From positions 1 to 64,000 of the forward strand of contig NZ_JANUGV010000006.1 of the NCBI RefSeq assembly GCF_024753215.1: DNA of 64,000 bases, written 5' to 3'. The first letter of the stretch is position 1, and each line of letters begins with the position of its first letter. The position numbers and the translations under genes are program-made. The notes under the pieces were generated by a model. It did no database searches. It worked only from the letters and a program-made list of their open reading frames with translations, and was not told the origin of the DNA. Of this stretch, positions 1 to 7,923 are shown one piece after another. The stretch comes from Massilia solisilvae. Its GTDB lineage: Bacteria; Pseudomonadota; Gammaproteobacteria; Burkholderiales; Burkholderiaceae_D.

Positions 1-57
1 GCAGCCCTCGATGGCCTGAGTCCAGTTCAATACAGGCTCAAGCACATCGGGGCTTAG
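1..57 (+). CDS. 3' end of an IS3-family transposase (partial, cut by window edge)
   Basis: Frame 1 reads 18 codons from the window edge to a TAG at 55-57. The peptide contains ALDGLSPVQYRLKH, which resembles the C-terminal tail of IS3-family OrfB integrases, where an ALxGLTPxxYR pattern follows the DDE domain. Only the extreme C-terminus is visible, so neither the catalytic residues nor intactness can be judged. A candidate terminal inverted repeat lies ten bases downstream, as expected for the right end of such an element. The assignment rests on a short motif and on context. Confidence 0.5.
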   Translation, partial: AALDGLSPVQYRLKHIGA

Positions 58-91
58 TAACACGGCTGTCCAACTTCTTTGTGGCGGTTCA
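1..91 (+). mobile_element. Right end of an IS3-type insertion sequence
   Basis: The transposase tail (1-57) is followed at 67-91 by a segment that starts TGTCCAACTT and ends GGTTCA. This resembles the right inverted repeat of IS3-family elements, which typically read TGTCC...TCA at the tip. The sequence from 92 onward is a dispersed REP repeat that lacks its left arm, so the element appears to end at about 91 inside that repeat. The left end and any target duplication lie outside the window. Confidence 0.45.
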
Positions 92-174
92 AAGCCGGGA
101 CCCATGCTGAGTGTGCGAAAACGCTGCTGGTGCGAGTTCCGAGGCTCGGCATGGGCCCCGGCTTGCGCCGGGGC
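92..174. repeat. REP-type repeat unit, left arm missing
   Basis: It begins with the second half of the stem (GCCGGGACCCATGCTGAG) and ends with the inverted arm GGCATGGGCCCCGGC followed by GCCGGGGCGACGG. Complete copies elsewhere (22293-22402, 49569-49680) start with CGTCGTCCCGGCGAAG, which is missing here. The first base lies next to the IS3-type end, in what would be the hairpin loop. Confidence 0.7.
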
Positions 175-192
175 GACGGTTTATGCGCTAAC

Positions 193-2682
193 TCAGAACG
201 CGTAGTTCGCGCGGGCGTACACGAAGCGCCCCGAGTGGCCGAACGGGCCGAAGTTCGCGAACGGCGTGTTGCCGGTCGTGTTCAGCGACGGCGGCAGCGT
301 CTCAGGATAGGTGTCGAACAGGTTGTCCGCACCCAGCGCGAAGGTCAGCTGCTTCGATGCCGTGTAGCGCACTTCCGCATCCACCACGGTCTTGGGCGAG
401 AGCAGGATGTCGAAGGCCGGCGTGGTGCCCGGCGACAGCACTTCGCCGTAGCGGGTCGCGCGCACCGTCGAAGCCCACGCACCGAGCTTCCAGTTCATGC
501 TGGCCGTGATCTTGTTCTTCGGCTGGCCGCGTTCCAGCGTCAGCACGTTCACACGGTCAAACAGCGACGGCGCCGGGTTCAGCGCAGCCAGCTGGGCCGT
601 GGTCATCACGCGGGTGACCTTGGTGTTGTTCACGTTGCCGGCCAGGGTGAAGTCGAAGTGGCCGGCGGTGCCGCCGTTGTACGGCGCGTTCAGCACCACG
701 TCCAGGCCCTGGTTGCGGGTATCGGCGCCGTTGATGAAGAAGCGGCCGCCGCCCACGCCGATGAAGCCTTGCGAGGTGATGTAGTTGCGCACGTTGGCCT
801 GGGTCAGGTTCTCGGACAGGATGATGCGGTCCTTGACCGTGATCCGGTAGGCGTCGATGGTGATCGAGACCGGGTCGAAGCGCAGCACCGCACCGATCGA
901 GCCGTTCACCGATTTCTCGGCCTTGAGCGGCTTGGCGCCGAGCGCCACCGCGACCGGGTCGGTCGGCTTGAAGGTGGTGATCTCGAACGGCACGCCGTTG
1001 ATGAAGTTGGTCGAGGTCGAGGTGAAATTCTGCTGCTGCGGCGACGGTGCGCGGAAGCCGTTCTGGACCGACCCGCGCAGCGCGAACGCTTTCGAGAAGT
1101 CATAGCGCGCCGACAGCTTGCCCGACAGGTTGTTGCCGAAGTCGGTGTAGTGCTCGCCGCGTACGGCGACCGATGCCAGCAATTCCTTGGTCAGGTTCGC
1201 TTCCAGGTCCACGAAGGCGCCGAGCGCGCTGCGGTGGGCGTTGGTGGCGTTGGCCGGACGGAAGCCCGGGAACACCTGCGAGCCCGGTGCGGCCGGGGTG
1301 CCGTTGGGCAGCACCACGCCGCCGTAGCGGTACGAGTCCGGCTCGCCGGCGTGCAGCTGGTAGCCTTCGCGGCGCGCCTCGGTGCCGATCGCGATGTTCA
1401 GCGGCGAAGCCAGGCCCGCCACGTCGGCGGTGCGCACGCCGGTCAGGTTGAACACGGTCTGGTCATAGGCAAAGCCGCCGGCGTCGAAGTCGGTCTTGCT
1501 GGACGGGCCGATCGAGGCGTTCAGGGTGTTCTGGATGTCGAACGTCATCTCGTTGCGGCCGTAGCCGAGCGAGGCGTCGATGTCCCACGCGCCCGAGGTC
1601 CAGGTGGCGCCGGCCAGGGCGCTGTAGTCCACCACTTGCGGGGCGATGATCGGCAGGAAGCCGTTCGGGTAGATCGACTGGATGTTGCGGCTGTCCTGCG
1701 GCGGGCGGAAGTAGCCGGCCGAACGGGCGTCGCGGTTCTGGTAGCTGGCCCAGCCGTACACCTTGACGTCGCCGTAGGTATTGCCGGCGTTGACGAACAG
1801 GGTGGACTGCTTCATCTCGGGGTCGCCGTACCAGGCGTTGAAGCGGTTGATGGTCAGCTCGCGCGGGTCATACGCGCCGTTGACCTTGGCGTACTGCTGG
1901 CGCATGTCGTAGCCGCTGCGCTCGGTGTGGGCCTGGTCCTTGTACTCGGCGGCCAGCACCACGTAGCCGGTGTCGCCCCATGCCAGGCCTTTCCAGGCGC
2001 TGACGGTGCCGGTCTGGCCGTCGGTGCGCTTGCGCGAGGACGGGCCGGCCCAGGTGCCGCCGGCCGGCGGGTTGTCGTTCTTCAGGTCGTATTCGGTGAT
2101 GCGGGCGCCATAGGTGATGGTGCCTTCGCCGCCGGTGCGGTCGGTGCGCAGGCGGATGTTGACCACGCCGGCGATCGCGTCCGAACCGTATTGGGCGGCC
2201 GCGCCGTCGCGCAGGACTTCGATGTTCTTGACGATCGCGGTCGGGATCGTGTTCAGGTCCACCGCCGCCGAACCGCGGCCGATCGAGCCGTTCAGGTTCA
2301 CCAGCGACGAGGCGTGGCGGCGCTTGGAGTTGACCAGCACCAGCGACTGGTCCGGGGCCATGCCGCGCAGGGTGGCCGGGCGGATGGTGTCGGTGCCATC
2401 GGTCAGCGCCGGGCGCGGGAAGTTCAGCGACGGCAGGGCCACCGACAGCGCCTGGTTCAGCTCGGTCGAGCCGGCGTTCTTCAGGCTGTCGGCGCCGATG
2501 ATATCCACCGGCGCGGCGGTATCGAGGGCGGTACGGTTGGCGACGCGGGTGCCGGTCACGACCACGACATTGTTCGAGTCGGTGGCGGCCGCTTCCTGTG
2601 CCCAGGCGGCGTCACCGGCGAACAGCGCGGCGATGGCCAGGGCGAGTACTTGTTTTTCCGTTGCGAGTCTTCTCTTCTGCAT
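193..2682 (-). CDS. TonB-dependent outer-membrane receptor
   Basis: An 829-residue outer-membrane receptor, probably importing a siderophore or other scarce nutrient with energy from TonB/ExbBD. The start chosen (ATG at 2682) gives a clear signal peptide ending near AWAQ. Upstream in-frame codons would place a hydrophilic extension before it. The plug domain spans roughly residues 50-170, with VVVVTGTRV, LRGMAPDQSLVLVN and DGAAAQYGSDAIAGVVN, a hallmark of this family. A long beta-barrel follows and ends in a C-terminal Phe (YARANYAF), the usual BAM signal. It stands alone with no neighbouring transporter or Fur box that I recognise, so the substrate is unknown. A TolC-like or secretin role is excluded by the plug motif. 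Confidence 0.93.
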   Translation of the reverse strand: MQKRRLATEKQVLALAIAALFAGDAAWAQEAAATDSNNVVVVTGTRVANRTALDTAAPVDIIGADSLKNAGSTELNQALSVALPSLNFPRPALTDGTDTIRPATLRGMAPDQSLVLVNSKRRHASSLVNLNGSIGRGSAAVDLNTIPTAIVKNIEVLRDGAAAQYGSDAIAGVVNIRLRTDRTGGEGTITYGARITEYDLKNDNPPAGGTWAGPSSRKRTDGQTGTVSAWKGLAWGDTGYVVLAAEYKDQAHTERSGYDMRQQYAKVNGAYDPRELTINRFNAWYGDPEMKQSTLFVNAGNTYGDVKVYGWASYQNRDARSAGYFRPPQDSRNIQSIYPNGFLPIIAPQVVDYSALAGATWTSGAWDIDASLGYGRNEMTFDIQNTLNASIGPSSKTDFDAGGFAYDQTVFNLTGVRTADVAGLASPLNIAIGTEARREGYQLHAGEPDSYRYGGVVLPNGTPAAPGSQVFPGFRPANATNAHRSALGAFVDLEANLTKELLASVAVRGEHYTDFGNNLSGKLSARYDFSKAFALRGSVQNGFRAPSPQQQNFTSTSTNFINGVPFEITTFKPTDPVAVALGAKPLKAEKSVNGSIGAVLRFDPVSITIDAYRITVKDRIILSENLTQANVRNYITSQGFIGVGGGRFFINGADTRNQGLDVVLNAPYNGGTAGHFDFTLAGNVNNTKVTRVMTTAQLAALNPAPSLFDRVNVLTLERGQPKNKITASMNWKLGAWASTVRATRYGEVLSPGTTPAFDILLSPKTVVDAEVRYTASKQLTFALGADNLFDTYPETLPPSLNTTGNTPFANFGPFGHSGRFVYARANYAF

Positions 2683-2817
2683 GCTTTTTTCCCCATTGTT
2701 ATCTGTCTCGCGCGTTTGGCTTTTCAAATGCGCAACATTGATACTCGGGTGCACTGCAGAAGATGTCAATCTGAAACTAAATGCTGAGTGGGTATTAACA
2801 ACAGATGGTGCCGCGAT

Positions 2818-2844
2818 GGTGCGCAAATGCACCGTTTTAGTGCG
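2818..2844 (-). promoter_or_regulatory. Overlapping dyads resembling NtrC-type boxes upstream of the receptor gene
   Basis: Two overlapping inverted repeats lie about 140 bp upstream of the receptor start: GGTGCGCAAATGCACC (2818-2833) and TGCACCGTTTTAGTGCG (2828-2844). The second matches the 17-bp pattern TGCACY-N5-RGTGCA at every fixed position but the last. No convincing sigma-54 -24/-12 pair was found between it and the gene; the nearest resemblance has a spacing one base too long. This is a candidate site only. Confidence 0.3.
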
Positions 2845-2870
2845 GTTTTTGGGCTGCTCAGGTGCAGGCT

Positions 2871-2942
2871 GAACGCGTGGGCAGAATCTGCCCACCCTAC
2901 CACCGTCGCCGTAGGGTGGGCAGGTTTCCTGCCCACGCGTTC
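2871..2942. repeat. Nested inverted repeat (second REP-like family)
   Basis: Outer 14-bp arms GAACGCGTGGGCAG (2871-2884) and CTGCCCACGCGTTC (2929-2942) enclose inner 11-bp arms GCCCACCCTAC (2890-2900) and GTAGGGTGGGC (2911-2921). A related copy with a rearranged order of the same words lies at 61082-61148. It sits between the receptor promoter region and the DUF808 stop codon, whose first two bases it includes. It lacks a T-tract, so it is not a classical terminator. Confidence 0.75.
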
Positions 2943-3876
2943 AAGCGACATCAGCCTTGCCGCGCAGCCTTGCGATCAGACGTACCACAACGAGCACCAC
3001 CGCCCCGGTGACGACGCCAGCCACCGCATCGACCAGGCTGGGCGTGACCGCGGCCAGCACCGGGCCGGCGCCGGGTACGGTGCGCACCGCGGCGCCCGCG
3101 CCCTCGGCCAGGTGGTGCAGCGGCGGGATGGAATGGCCGAGAATGCCGCCGCCGACCATGAACATGGCGACCGTGCCGATCACCGACAGCGCCTTCATCA
3201 GCCGTGGCGCGGCCGCCAGCAGCATGCGCCCGGCGCCTTGCGCGAGCGCGCCGGCACGCCGGCTCAGGTACAGGCCGGCGTCATCGAGCTTGACGATGCC
3301 GGCCACCAGGCCGTACACGCCCACCGTCATGAGCACCGCCACGCCGGCCAGCACCGCCACCTGCTGCGCGAACGGCGCGCCCGAGACGGTGCCTAACGCA
3401 ATGACGATGATCTCGGCCGACAGGATGAAGTCGGTGCGGATCGCGCCGCGGATCTTGTCCTTTTCCAGCGCTACCAGGTCGGTGTCGCTGACCACCGCAG
3501 CGGCCAGTTCCGCTTCGTGGGCGCGATCCTCGTCCGCGCTGTGCAAATACTTGTGGGCCAGCTTCTCGAAGCCTTCGAAGCACAGGTAGGCGCCGCCCAC
3601 CATCAGCAGCGGGGTGATCGCCGCCGGCACAAAGGCCGAGATCGCCAGGGCAGCCGGCACCAGGATCGCCTTGTTGCGCAGCGACCCCACGCCCACCGCC
3701 CACACCACCGGCAGCTCGCGGTCGGCGTTCACCCCCGACACCTGCTGCGCGTTGAGCGCCAGATCGTCGCCCAGCACGCCCGCGGTTTTCTTGGCAGCGA
3801 CCTTGCTCATCAGCGCCACGTCGTCCAGCACGCTCGCGATATCGTCGATCAGGGCCAGCAAACTGCCTGCAGCCAT
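2941..3876 (-). CDS. DUF808 (YedI-type) inner-membrane protein
   Basis: A 311-residue protein of the DUF808/YedI family with unknown biochemical function. Recognisable family segments are the N-terminal LLALIDDIASVLDDVA, then KTAGVLGDDLALNAQQV, and the membrane stretch PLLMVGGAYLCFEGFEK. Several hydrophobic segments follow up to the C-terminus, so it is an integral inner-membrane protein. The length is close to that of E. coli YedI (about 305 residues). It is monocistronic, with about 190 bp to the divergent small gene at 4071. Only family membership is certain. Confidence 0.88.
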   Translation of the reverse strand: MAAGSLLALIDDIASVLDDVALMSKVAAKKTAGVLGDDLALNAQQVSGVNADRELPVVWAVGVGSLRNKAILVPAALAISAFVPAAITPLLMVGGAYLCFEGFEKLAHKYLHSADEDRAHEAELAAAVVSDTDLVALEKDKIRGAIRTDFILSAEIIVIALGTVSGAPFAQQVAVLAGVAVLMTVGVYGLVAGIVKLDDAGLYLSRRAGALAQGAGRMLLAAAPRLMKALSVIGTVAMFMVGGGILGHSIPPLHHLAEGAGAAVRTVPGAGPVLAAVTPSLVDAVAGVVTGAVVLVVVRLIARLRGKADVA

Positions 3877-4070
3877 TCCCTACTCCTATTGTGGCAATTG
3901 CGTCATCTTAACTGACGGCGCCGGTATGCACGCTTGGGCCCGTTTTTTTGCATTTCAGGCCGCGATTTTTGCAACTCGTCGCGTGCCGCTGCCTTTTGGC
4001 GGGGTGGATATGTACAGTGCAATCTCCAGCGCTGCCGTGGAGCAGCATTGAATGAATCGAAGGAGATGTC

Positions 4071-4289
4071 ATGAACGCAGACCAGCCAATCGCCGCCGTC
4101 CCGACCCGCCGTTCGCGCCCGCCCAAGCGCAAGACGCGCATCACGATCTACCTGGACGACGAAGTGCTCAAGGAATTTCGCGAGCTGTCCGAACGCTGCG
4201 GCACCGGCTACCAGACCCTGATCAATGCCGCCTTGCGCAGTGGCCTGGCCGCCCCGGCCGCGCCGCTGGCGCTGGCGTGCCGCGCGTAA
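4071..4289 (+). CDS. Orphan ribbon-helix-helix (BrnA/CopG-like) DNA-binding protein
   Basis: A 72-residue basic protein. Residues 20-60 contain KTRITIYLDDEVLKEFRELS followed by GTGYQTLINAALRSGL. This is the strand-helix-helix pattern of CopG/MetJ-fold repressors and resembles BrnA antitoxins. The start is well set by GAAGGAGATGTC just before the ATG. BrnA is normally preceded by the BrnT toxin, but no toxin-like gene is seen on either side. It may therefore be an orphan antitoxin or a stand-alone autorepressor. The basic N-terminus (RRSRPPKRK) would support DNA contact. Confidence 0.75.
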   Translation: MNADQPIAAVPTRRSRPPKRKTRITIYLDDEVLKEFRELSERCGTGYQTLINAALRSGLAAPAAPLALACRA

Positions 4290-4357
4290 AGCACGGCTGA
4301 AACGTCGCGATCCCGTCACAGCAAGGGTTCCTTCGGTGCAAGGGCTCCGTAGAAAAG

Positions 4358-4386
4358 ATTACATTAAGAAATATTTGTGCTAATCT
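4358..4386 (+). promoter_or_regulatory. Possible sigma-70 promoter of the HU gene
   Basis: An unusually A/T-rich stretch precedes the HU gene. ATTACA (4358-4363) and TAATCT (4381-4386) are separated by 17 bp and end 28 bp before the start codon. Both hexamers are imperfect, so this is a suggestion based on composition and spacing. Confidence 0.3.
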
Positions 4387-4414
4387 GCGGGCTCTTTTAA
4401 CCCCGGAGGGACTT

Positions 4415-4699
4415 ATGAAAAAAGGCGAACTGATCGCAGAATTTGCGAAACGTACTGAGATGTCCGGCGCCGCTGCCAACAGCGCGGTCAACACCGTCAT
4501 CGAGATCATCACCGAGCGCCTGAAAAAGGGCGAGACCGTCGGCATCACCGGCTTCGGCACTTTCTCGGTCAGCAAGCGCGCTGCCCGCAAAGGCCGCAAC
4601 CCGTCGACCGGCGAAGTGATCAAGATCGCTGCATCGAAGACCCCGAAATTCGCTGCCGGCGCGACCCTGAAGGCCGCCGTCAATCCGAAGAAGAAGTAA
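4415..4699 (+). CDS. hup: HU-family DNA-binding protein
   Basis: A 94-residue nucleoid protein that bends DNA non-specifically as a dimer. The typical HU path is present: N-terminal helices (MKKGELIAEFAKRTEMS), the core GETVGITGFGTFSVSKRAARKGRNPSTGE, and the DNA-binding arm with its proline (RNPSTGEVIKI). It ends in a lysine-rich tail (NPKKK). The Shine-Dalgarno GGAGG is six bases before the ATG. IHF subunits are excluded by the GRNPSTGE arm combined with the HU-like length. HU-alpha and HU-beta cannot be distinguished here. Confidence 0.95.
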   Translation: MKKGELIAEFAKRTEMSGAAANSAVNTVIEIITERLKKGETVGITGFGTFSVSKRAARKGRNPSTGEVIKIAASKTPKFAAGATLKAAVNPKKK

Positions 4700-4793
4700 T
4701 CTCTCCTTCGCGGCATGGCACGCAGCCCGGCACCGCCGGTTGCTGCGGGCCGGCTGTCCTGCTGTTCCCCCCTCGCTTTTCCCCGCCTTAGCA

Positions 4794-5432
4794 ATGAGTT
4801 TCACCACCTGGATTGCGTTTGTCATCGCCGGCACCCTGATTGCCATTTCCCCTGGTTCGGGCGCAGTGCTGTCGATGTCGCATGGTCTTGCCTACGGCGT
4901 GAAGAAAGCCAGCGGCACCGTGCTCGGCCTGCAGCTCGGGCTGCTCCTGGTGTTCGCGATCGCCGGGGCCGGCGTCGGCTCGCTGCTGCTGGCGTCGAGC
5001 CTGGCGTTTGCGGTGGTTAAGACCGTCGGCGCGCTGTACCTGATCTACCTGGGGCTGTCGCAGTGGCGTTCCAAAGCCGAGGCCAGCGCCGTGTCCACAG
5101 AGGGCCTGTCGGCCCATCCATCGTTCGGCAAGCGGGTGCTGGCCGGCTTTTTGACAAACGCCACCAATCCCAAGGGCATCATCTTCATGGTGGCCGTGCT
5201 GCCGGGCTTTATCGAAAAGGATGCGCCGCTGCTGCTGCAGCTCGTGATCCTGGGCTTGACCATGGTGACGATCGATACCATCGTGATGCATGGCTATGCC
5301 TTCCTGGCTTCGTCGATGCAGCGCTACTTCCGCGATCCGCGCATGGTCAAGATGCAGAACCGCTTCTTCGGCGGCGTGCTGATGGTGGTGGGCGCCCTGC
5401 TGTTCTTCGTCAAGCGCGGGCACGCCGCGTGA
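4794..5432 (+). CDS. LysE/RhtB-family amino-acid exporter
   Basis: A 212-residue inner-membrane exporter with about six hydrophobic segments. The family signature at the N-terminus is visible: an ISPGSG motif in TM1 followed by a GLAYGVKKASGTVLG loop. A second conserved element is GFLTNATNPKGIIFMVAVLP. Members export amino acids or homoserine lactones; the substrate here is unknown. The ATG at 4794 is preferred because the hydrophobic N-terminus begins there. An earlier in-frame start at 4740 would add 18 residues of poor similarity. It lies 94 bp downstream of the HU gene with no clear terminator between. Confidence 0.9.
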   Translation: MSFTTWIAFVIAGTLIAISPGSGAVLSMSHGLAYGVKKASGTVLGLQLGLLLVFAIAGAGVGSLLLASSLAFAVVKTVGALYLIYLGLSQWRSKAEASAVSTEGLSAHPSFGKRVLAGFLTNATNPKGIIFMVAVLPGFIEKDAPLLLQLVILGLTMVTIDTIVMHGYAFLASSMQRYFRDPRMVKMQNRFFGGVLMVVGALLFFVKRGHAA

Positions 5433-5556
5433 GTCTTGCCGGCCTGTTGTGGTAACAGGTCAGATGCAACTTTCTGTAACCCACGTTGTCCGCCGCGCGG
5501 AGCGTGCGTTGTAATCAGTGTGCAGTCGTTCGTCCTTTCCTTGCGGAGCTGATGTG

Positions 5557-7650
5557 ATGCGTAACCGATTACTGAACACCATGATGCTGCTGGCCTTTGC
5601 CGCCGCGTCCACCCAGGCGCTGGCGGATGACCCGCCGGCGGTCGTCGGCCGTGTCGCGCTCGCGCAGGGCCAGGTCACTGTCGGCGGCGACGGCATCGAG
5701 ACCACCACCGCCCAGGTCAACTGGCCGGTCACCTCCAACGAGATGATCACCACGGCGCGCGGCGCGCGCACCGAACTGCAGGTGGGCTCGACCTTCATCC
5801 GGCTGGACGGCGACTCGTCGCTCGAGGTGATCGCGCTGGACGACGACAACCTGCGCCTGCGCCTGCACTACGGCAGCGCCAGCATCCGCATCGTCAACCC
5901 CGACGTGCTGGGCGGCTTCGAGCTGACCACGCCCGAAGGCCGGGTGCGCATGCAGGAACCGGGCCGGCTGCGGGTGGACGCCGAGCGCGTGGCCGACACC
6001 AGCAGCGTGACCGTGTTCGAGGGCGCCGCGCGGGTGGAAGGCGGCGGCGCCAGCCTGACCCTGCGCGCCGGCAAGCGCGCCGAGCTGCAGGACGACGACG
6101 TGCGCACGTTCGTCGCCACCCGCGACGCATTTGACGACTGGGCGCAGGACCGCGACCGCTACGCCCAGGCACCGGCCGCCACGCGCTACGTGACCACCGA
6201 GATGACCGGCTACTCCGACCTGGACCGCTACGGCCGCTGGCAGATGAGCACCGAATACGGCCCGCTGTGGATCCCGACCGTGGTGGCGCCGGGCTGGGCG
6301 CCGTACAGCGACGGCAGCTGGGTCTGGATGGACCAGTGGGGCTGGACCTGGGTGGACAACGCACCGTGGGGCTACGCGCCCTTCCACTACGGGCGCTGGG
6401 TGGTGGTGAACAACCGCTGGTGCTGGGCGCCGGGACACCGCGAACACCGGCCGGTGTGGGCGCCGGCGCTGGTCGGCTGGGTCGGCGGCTCGAACTGGAA
6501 CCTGCGCTTCACCGACCGCCACCAGGCGCTGCCTGCGCGCGGCTGGTACCCGCTGTCGCCGCACGAGCGCTTCGTGCCGGGCTTCCGTGCGCCGCAAGAG
6601 CACCTGCGCCGCTGGAACAGCGATGTGCGCCCCGATTTTCGCCATCGCGCGCCCGAGCCGCGCGGCATCACCGTGGTGCCGCAGGACCAGTTTGCGCACC
6701 GTGGCCGCGTGCCGGTGACGCAGGCGCCGCATGCGGCCGTGCCGCGCCAGGCGCTGCAGGCTGTGCCGGGCGCCGCACCGCCGCCGCCGCCCCAGGGCCG
6801 GCGCGAGCGCGACGCGCGTGGCGAGGAACGCCGCGCCGACGAACGACCCGGCGAGCGTGGCCCGGGCGGCCGCTTCGACCGCGACCGGTTCGAGCGCGAC
6901 CGCTTCGAGCGCCGCGGCGACGAACGCGCTCGCCGCGAGGCGCCACCGCCGGTGCTCTCGACCCAGCCCAACCCGGTCATCCCCGAGCATCGCCAGCCGC
7001 CGCAGCCGGTGACGGTGCTGTCGGCCCCGCCCGTGCTGAATGGGCCGCAGCCGCAGCGGCCGGTGATTCCGGAACACCGCCAGCCGCCGCAGCCGGTGGC
7101 CGCGATGTCGGCGCCGCCGGTGATCCAGCCGGGCCAGCCGATCCAGACGCAGCAGCCGGTGATTCCCGAACATCGCCCGCCGCCGCAGCCGGTGACCGTG
7201 TTGTCGGCGCCGCCGGTGCTGCCGGGCCAGCAACAGGCGCAGCCGCTGCCGCCGTCGCGCCTGCAGTGGCGCCACGAGAAGATGGACACAGGCGACGAGC
7301 CGCGCCGCGAGCGGGCTCTGCCGCTTTCCCCCGGCCCGGTTCCCGCCGGCGTTGCGCCGCCGCAGGCAGCCATGCCGGCGCCGCCGGAGCGGCCGCACCG
7401 CGGCCAGTTCGAGCGGCGCGAGATGCCGCCGCCCGTGCACCAGGCACCGCCAGCGGCACCCGCGCAGGCCGCCCCGCCGCCGGTGGCGCACCAGTTCCAG
7501 CCGCCGCCTTCGCCGCCGCCGGTGATGCGCCAGATGCCGCCGCCGCCGTCGCCGGCAATGCAGGCGCCGCCCGCACCGCGTCCGGCACCCGCTGCCGCCC
7601 CCGTGCCCCAGCGCGCGCGCGAAGACAACGCCCGGCAGCAGGAGCGTTGA
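5557..7650 (+). CDS. FecR-domain / DUF6600 secreted proline-rich protein
   Basis: A 697-residue exported protein. The ATG at 5557, preceded by GCGGAG, starts a signal peptide that ends near TQALA. Residues 30-200 resemble a FecR-type domain (RVALAQGQVTV, TARGARTELQVGSTFIRLDG, VFEGAARVEGGG). Residues 220-340 form a tryptophan- and tyrosine-rich DUF6600 block (YGRWQMSTEYGPLWIPTVV, WAPYSDGSWVW, HYGRWVVVNNRWCWAPG). From about residue 400 it is low complexity, rich in Pro, Arg and Gln, and includes three spaced copies of VIPEHRxPPQPV. There is no transmembrane anchor after the signal peptide, so a periplasmic or extracellular location is likely. Its function is unknown. Similar proteins are common in Burkholderiales. 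Confidence 0.8.
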   Translation: MRNRLLNTMMLLAFAAASTQALADDPPAVVGRVALAQGQVTVGGDGIETTTAQVNWPVTSNEMITTARGARTELQVGSTFIRLDGDSSLEVIALDDDNLRLRLHYGSASIRIVNPDVLGGFELTTPEGRVRMQEPGRLRVDAERVADTSSVTVFEGAARVEGGGASLTLRAGKRAELQDDDVRTFVATRDAFDDWAQDRDRYAQAPAATRYVTTEMTGYSDLDRYGRWQMSTEYGPLWIPTVVAPGWAPYSDGSWVWMDQWGWTWVDNAPWGYAPFHYGRWVVVNNRWCWAPGHREHRPVWAPALVGWVGGSNWNLRFTDRHQALPARGWYPLSPHERFVPGFRAPQEHLRRWNSDVRPDFRHRAPEPRGITVVPQDQFAHRGRVPVTQAPHAAVPRQALQAVPGAAPPPPPQGRRERDARGEERRADERPGERGPGGRFDRDRFERDRFERRGDERARREAPPPVLSTQPNPVIPEHRQPPQPVTVLSAPPVLNGPQPQRPVIPEHRQPPQPVAAMSAPPVIQPGQPIQTQQPVIPEHRPPPQPVTVLSAPPVLPGQQQAQPLPPSRLQWRHEKMDTGDEPRRERALPLSPGPVPAGVAPPQAAMPAPPERPHRGQFERREMPPPVHQAPPAAPAQAAPPPVAHQFQPPPSPPPVMRQMPPPPSPAMQAPPAPRPAPAAAPVPQRAREDNARQQER
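6976..7218 (+). repeat. Three in-frame repeats encoding VIPEHRxPPQPVxxxSAPPV
   Basis: Copies start at 6976, 7063 and 7159, i.e. 29 and 32 codons apart. They encode a 20-residue proline-rich unit in the FecR/DUF6600 protein. The variable spacers are glutamine/proline rich (GPQPQR, QPGQPIQTQQ). Such spacing suggests internal duplication. Confidence 0.8.
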
Positions 7651-7752
7651 CGCGGCTATCCCGCCTATCCGCAATCCAGCCACCGGAAAATGCATTCCGT
7701 CACATTCCGATGGCTGGCGGCGGGACCGACCGGTACAGTTCCAGCATCGGGT

Positions 7753-7777
7753 CAGCGCCTGCGGGCGCTGCCTTTTT
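7753..7777 (+). terminator. Rho-independent terminator after the FecR-type gene
   Basis: A perfect 7-bp stem CAGCGCC/GGCGCTG (7753-7759 with 7764-7770) with a four-base loop is followed by CC and five Ts. It is about 100 bp downstream of the stop codon at 7650. Confidence 0.6.
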
Positions 7778-7865
7778 GGCACCAGCGGCGCAAGGCGCCC
7801 CGTGCCGCAGGGATTCCCGGTACCGATTTTGTCCCGCTATTTCTCTCTACGATGGGAATAGTTTA

Positions 7866-7892
7866 GGCCGGCCTTGAGCCGGCCGTTTTTTT
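7866..7892 (+). terminator. Strong rho-independent terminator
   Basis: The stem GGCCGGC/GCCGGCC (7866-7872 with 7878-7884) has the loop CTTGA and is followed by G and a run of seven Ts. No gene ends immediately before it, so it may act as a second terminator for the 5557-7650 gene or terminate a small unseen transcript from 7778-7865. Confidence 0.8.
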
Positions 7893-7923
7893 GCGCCCTC
7901 CGCGTTACGTGTTGAATGTAACC

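Noticed and set aside
79..2787. Long plus-strand open frame (902 codons) antisense to the TonB-dependent receptor
   Set aside because: Its Arg/Ala/Gly/His-rich translation has no family features, and the minus-strand gene shows clear plug and barrel motifs; it is a GC-codon shadow.
2795..2813. Sigma-54 promoter for the receptor gene
   Set aside because: GGCAC and TTG are one base too far apart to fit the strict -24/-12 spacing; only the NtrC-like dyad is kept.
5569..7782. Minus-strand frame of 737 codons over the FecR/DUF6600 gene
   Set aside because: Composition shadow of the proline-rich plus-strand gene, with no recognisable domain.
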